64,000 nt of DNA from contig JARFXO010000002.1 in NCBI GenBank assembly GCA_029194665.1, positions 612,001 to 676,000 on the forward strand, read 5' to 3'. Positions 63,558-64,000 of the stretch are shown here, one piece after another. Every line of letters starts with the position of its first letter. Position 1 is the stretch's first letter. The DNA comes from Nitrospira sp. (GTDB lineage: Bacteria; Nitrospirota; Nitrospiria; Nitrospirales; Nitrospiraceae). Made by a program: the position numbers and the translations under genes. The notes under the pieces were generated by a model. It was not told the origin of the DNA, did not search any database, and saw only the letters and a program-made list of their open reading frames with translations.

Positions 63558-63791
63558 TCAAGACGACTCGACCTTGCGGGGACGGCCGACAGGCAATTTT
63601 CCCTTTCTCTTCTTGAACCGTTTCCCTTTTTCCAGCGTCTTGAGCGCGGATTGGATCGCCGTCTCGACGACGCCGGTGAGCGTCAGCTTGGGGCTCCAGT
63701 AGACGACGGTTCGCAACCGCTCGACCATGTCGGCAGAAAGAGACAGCGTGACCCTTTCCTTTCGCTTCGTGGTCTGCCGTTTCTGTTTCAT
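63558..63791 (-). CDS. Small ribbon-helix-helix-like basic protein
   Basis: The 77-residue product is KRKERVTLSLSADMVERLRT, then LTGVVETAIQSALKTLEKGK, ending in a Lys/Arg tail (KRKGKLPVGRPRKVESS). The first part fits a ribbon-helix-helix fold; the GRPRK near the C-terminus resembles an AT-hook. It may be a solitary DNA-binding regulator or an antitoxin without a neighbour toxin. ATG 63791 follows AAGGAGATGATC. Confidence 0.7.
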   Translation of the reverse strand: MKQKRQTTKRKERVTLSLSADMVERLRTVVYWSPKLTLTGVVETAIQSALKTLEKGKRFKKRKGKLPVGRPRKVESS

Positions 63792-64000
63792 GTGATCATC
63801 TCCTTCACAACGTGGCTGATGCCCGCATTCGCTGTTTATACTTGCATATCATGCTCTATTCCATACACGCAAGTGGACTTTGCGGTCCGGCCATTTGCCC
63901 GTAGAATTCCAGTCTAGGGTCTTTCCCACTGCACGCTCATCAGGTATGATGCGAAGTCCCCAGGCGACTTTCCTGGGTCACCGACCTTTCGACCCCACTC
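63792..64000. other. End of window, upstream region of the small basic protein gene
   Basis: On the minus strand TTGCGT and a TATGCA-like box are loosely spaced upstream of the small basic protein gene. I found no gene or repeat in this stretch. Confidence 0.3.

Overview
This is a GC-rich bacterial chromosome segment with genes packed on both strands and very many secreted, lipid-anchored and membrane proteins. Gene content (DUF3141-phosphotransacetylase-acetate kinase operon, paired GH63-like glucosidases, repeated small periplasmic helical proteins, SYLF and DUF4136 proteins) and the dispersed repeats with a CCTTCGACAAGCTCAGGG core fit a Nitrospira-like (Nitrospirota) genome. That taxonomic guess is inference. 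No rRNA, tRNA, CRISPR array or phage module was seen.

Layout. 1-14 kb: lipoproteins, a DUF4105 protein, an outer-membrane protein, an MscS channel, an M48 protease, a SYLF protein, a patatin and a DUF4403 protein, with two decayed genes (formylglycine-generating-enzyme tail at 4143-4340, AAA ATPase head at 9481-9650). 14-23 kb: universal stress protein, small periplasmic helical protein, MscS channel plus SYLF protein, then a GH63-like glucosidase and a GH13 enzyme. 23-27 kb: toxin-antitoxin pair, sulfite-oxidase-like enzyme, lipoprotein, and an IS110-family element sitting inside a 137-bp palindromic repeat. 27-35 kb: paired paralogous lipoproteins, a TPR protein translationally coupled to a probable zinc-phospholipase-like/beta-barrel protein, and a second GH63-like glucosidase. 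35-42 kb: DUF3141-pta-ackA operon, then SYLF protein plus exo/endonuclease/phosphatase lipoprotein. 42-53 kb: two more helical proteins, a third MscS channel, two beta-barrel proteins, a large AsmA-like protein and a SemiSWEET. 53-58 kb: two VapBC modules, an unknown secreted protein with a HAD hydrolase, a DUF4870 protein. 58-64 kb: LEA-like proteins, an arylsulfatase remnant, DUF2780 and DUF2059 proteins, an RNase HI-ABC ATPase fusion, a DUF4136 lipoprotein, LspA and a small ribbon-helix-helix-like protein.

How it works together: most intact genes point to envelope maintenance and osmotic or stress adaptation: three mechanosensitive channels, glucosidases of the type that act on alpha-glucosides, lipid-binding SYLF proteins, phospholipase-like proteins, AsmA, and LspA to process the many lipoproteins. 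Several families occur two or three times, so local duplication has shaped the region. The most unusual points are the IS110 insertion at the core of a REP-like palindrome with a candidate bridge-RNA region, the RNase HI-ABC fusion, the Zn-PLC-like protein with a Trp predicted at its mature N-terminus, two nearly identical promoters 58 kb apart, a probable CTG start codon, and matching remnants of a sulfatase and a sulfatase-maturation protein.
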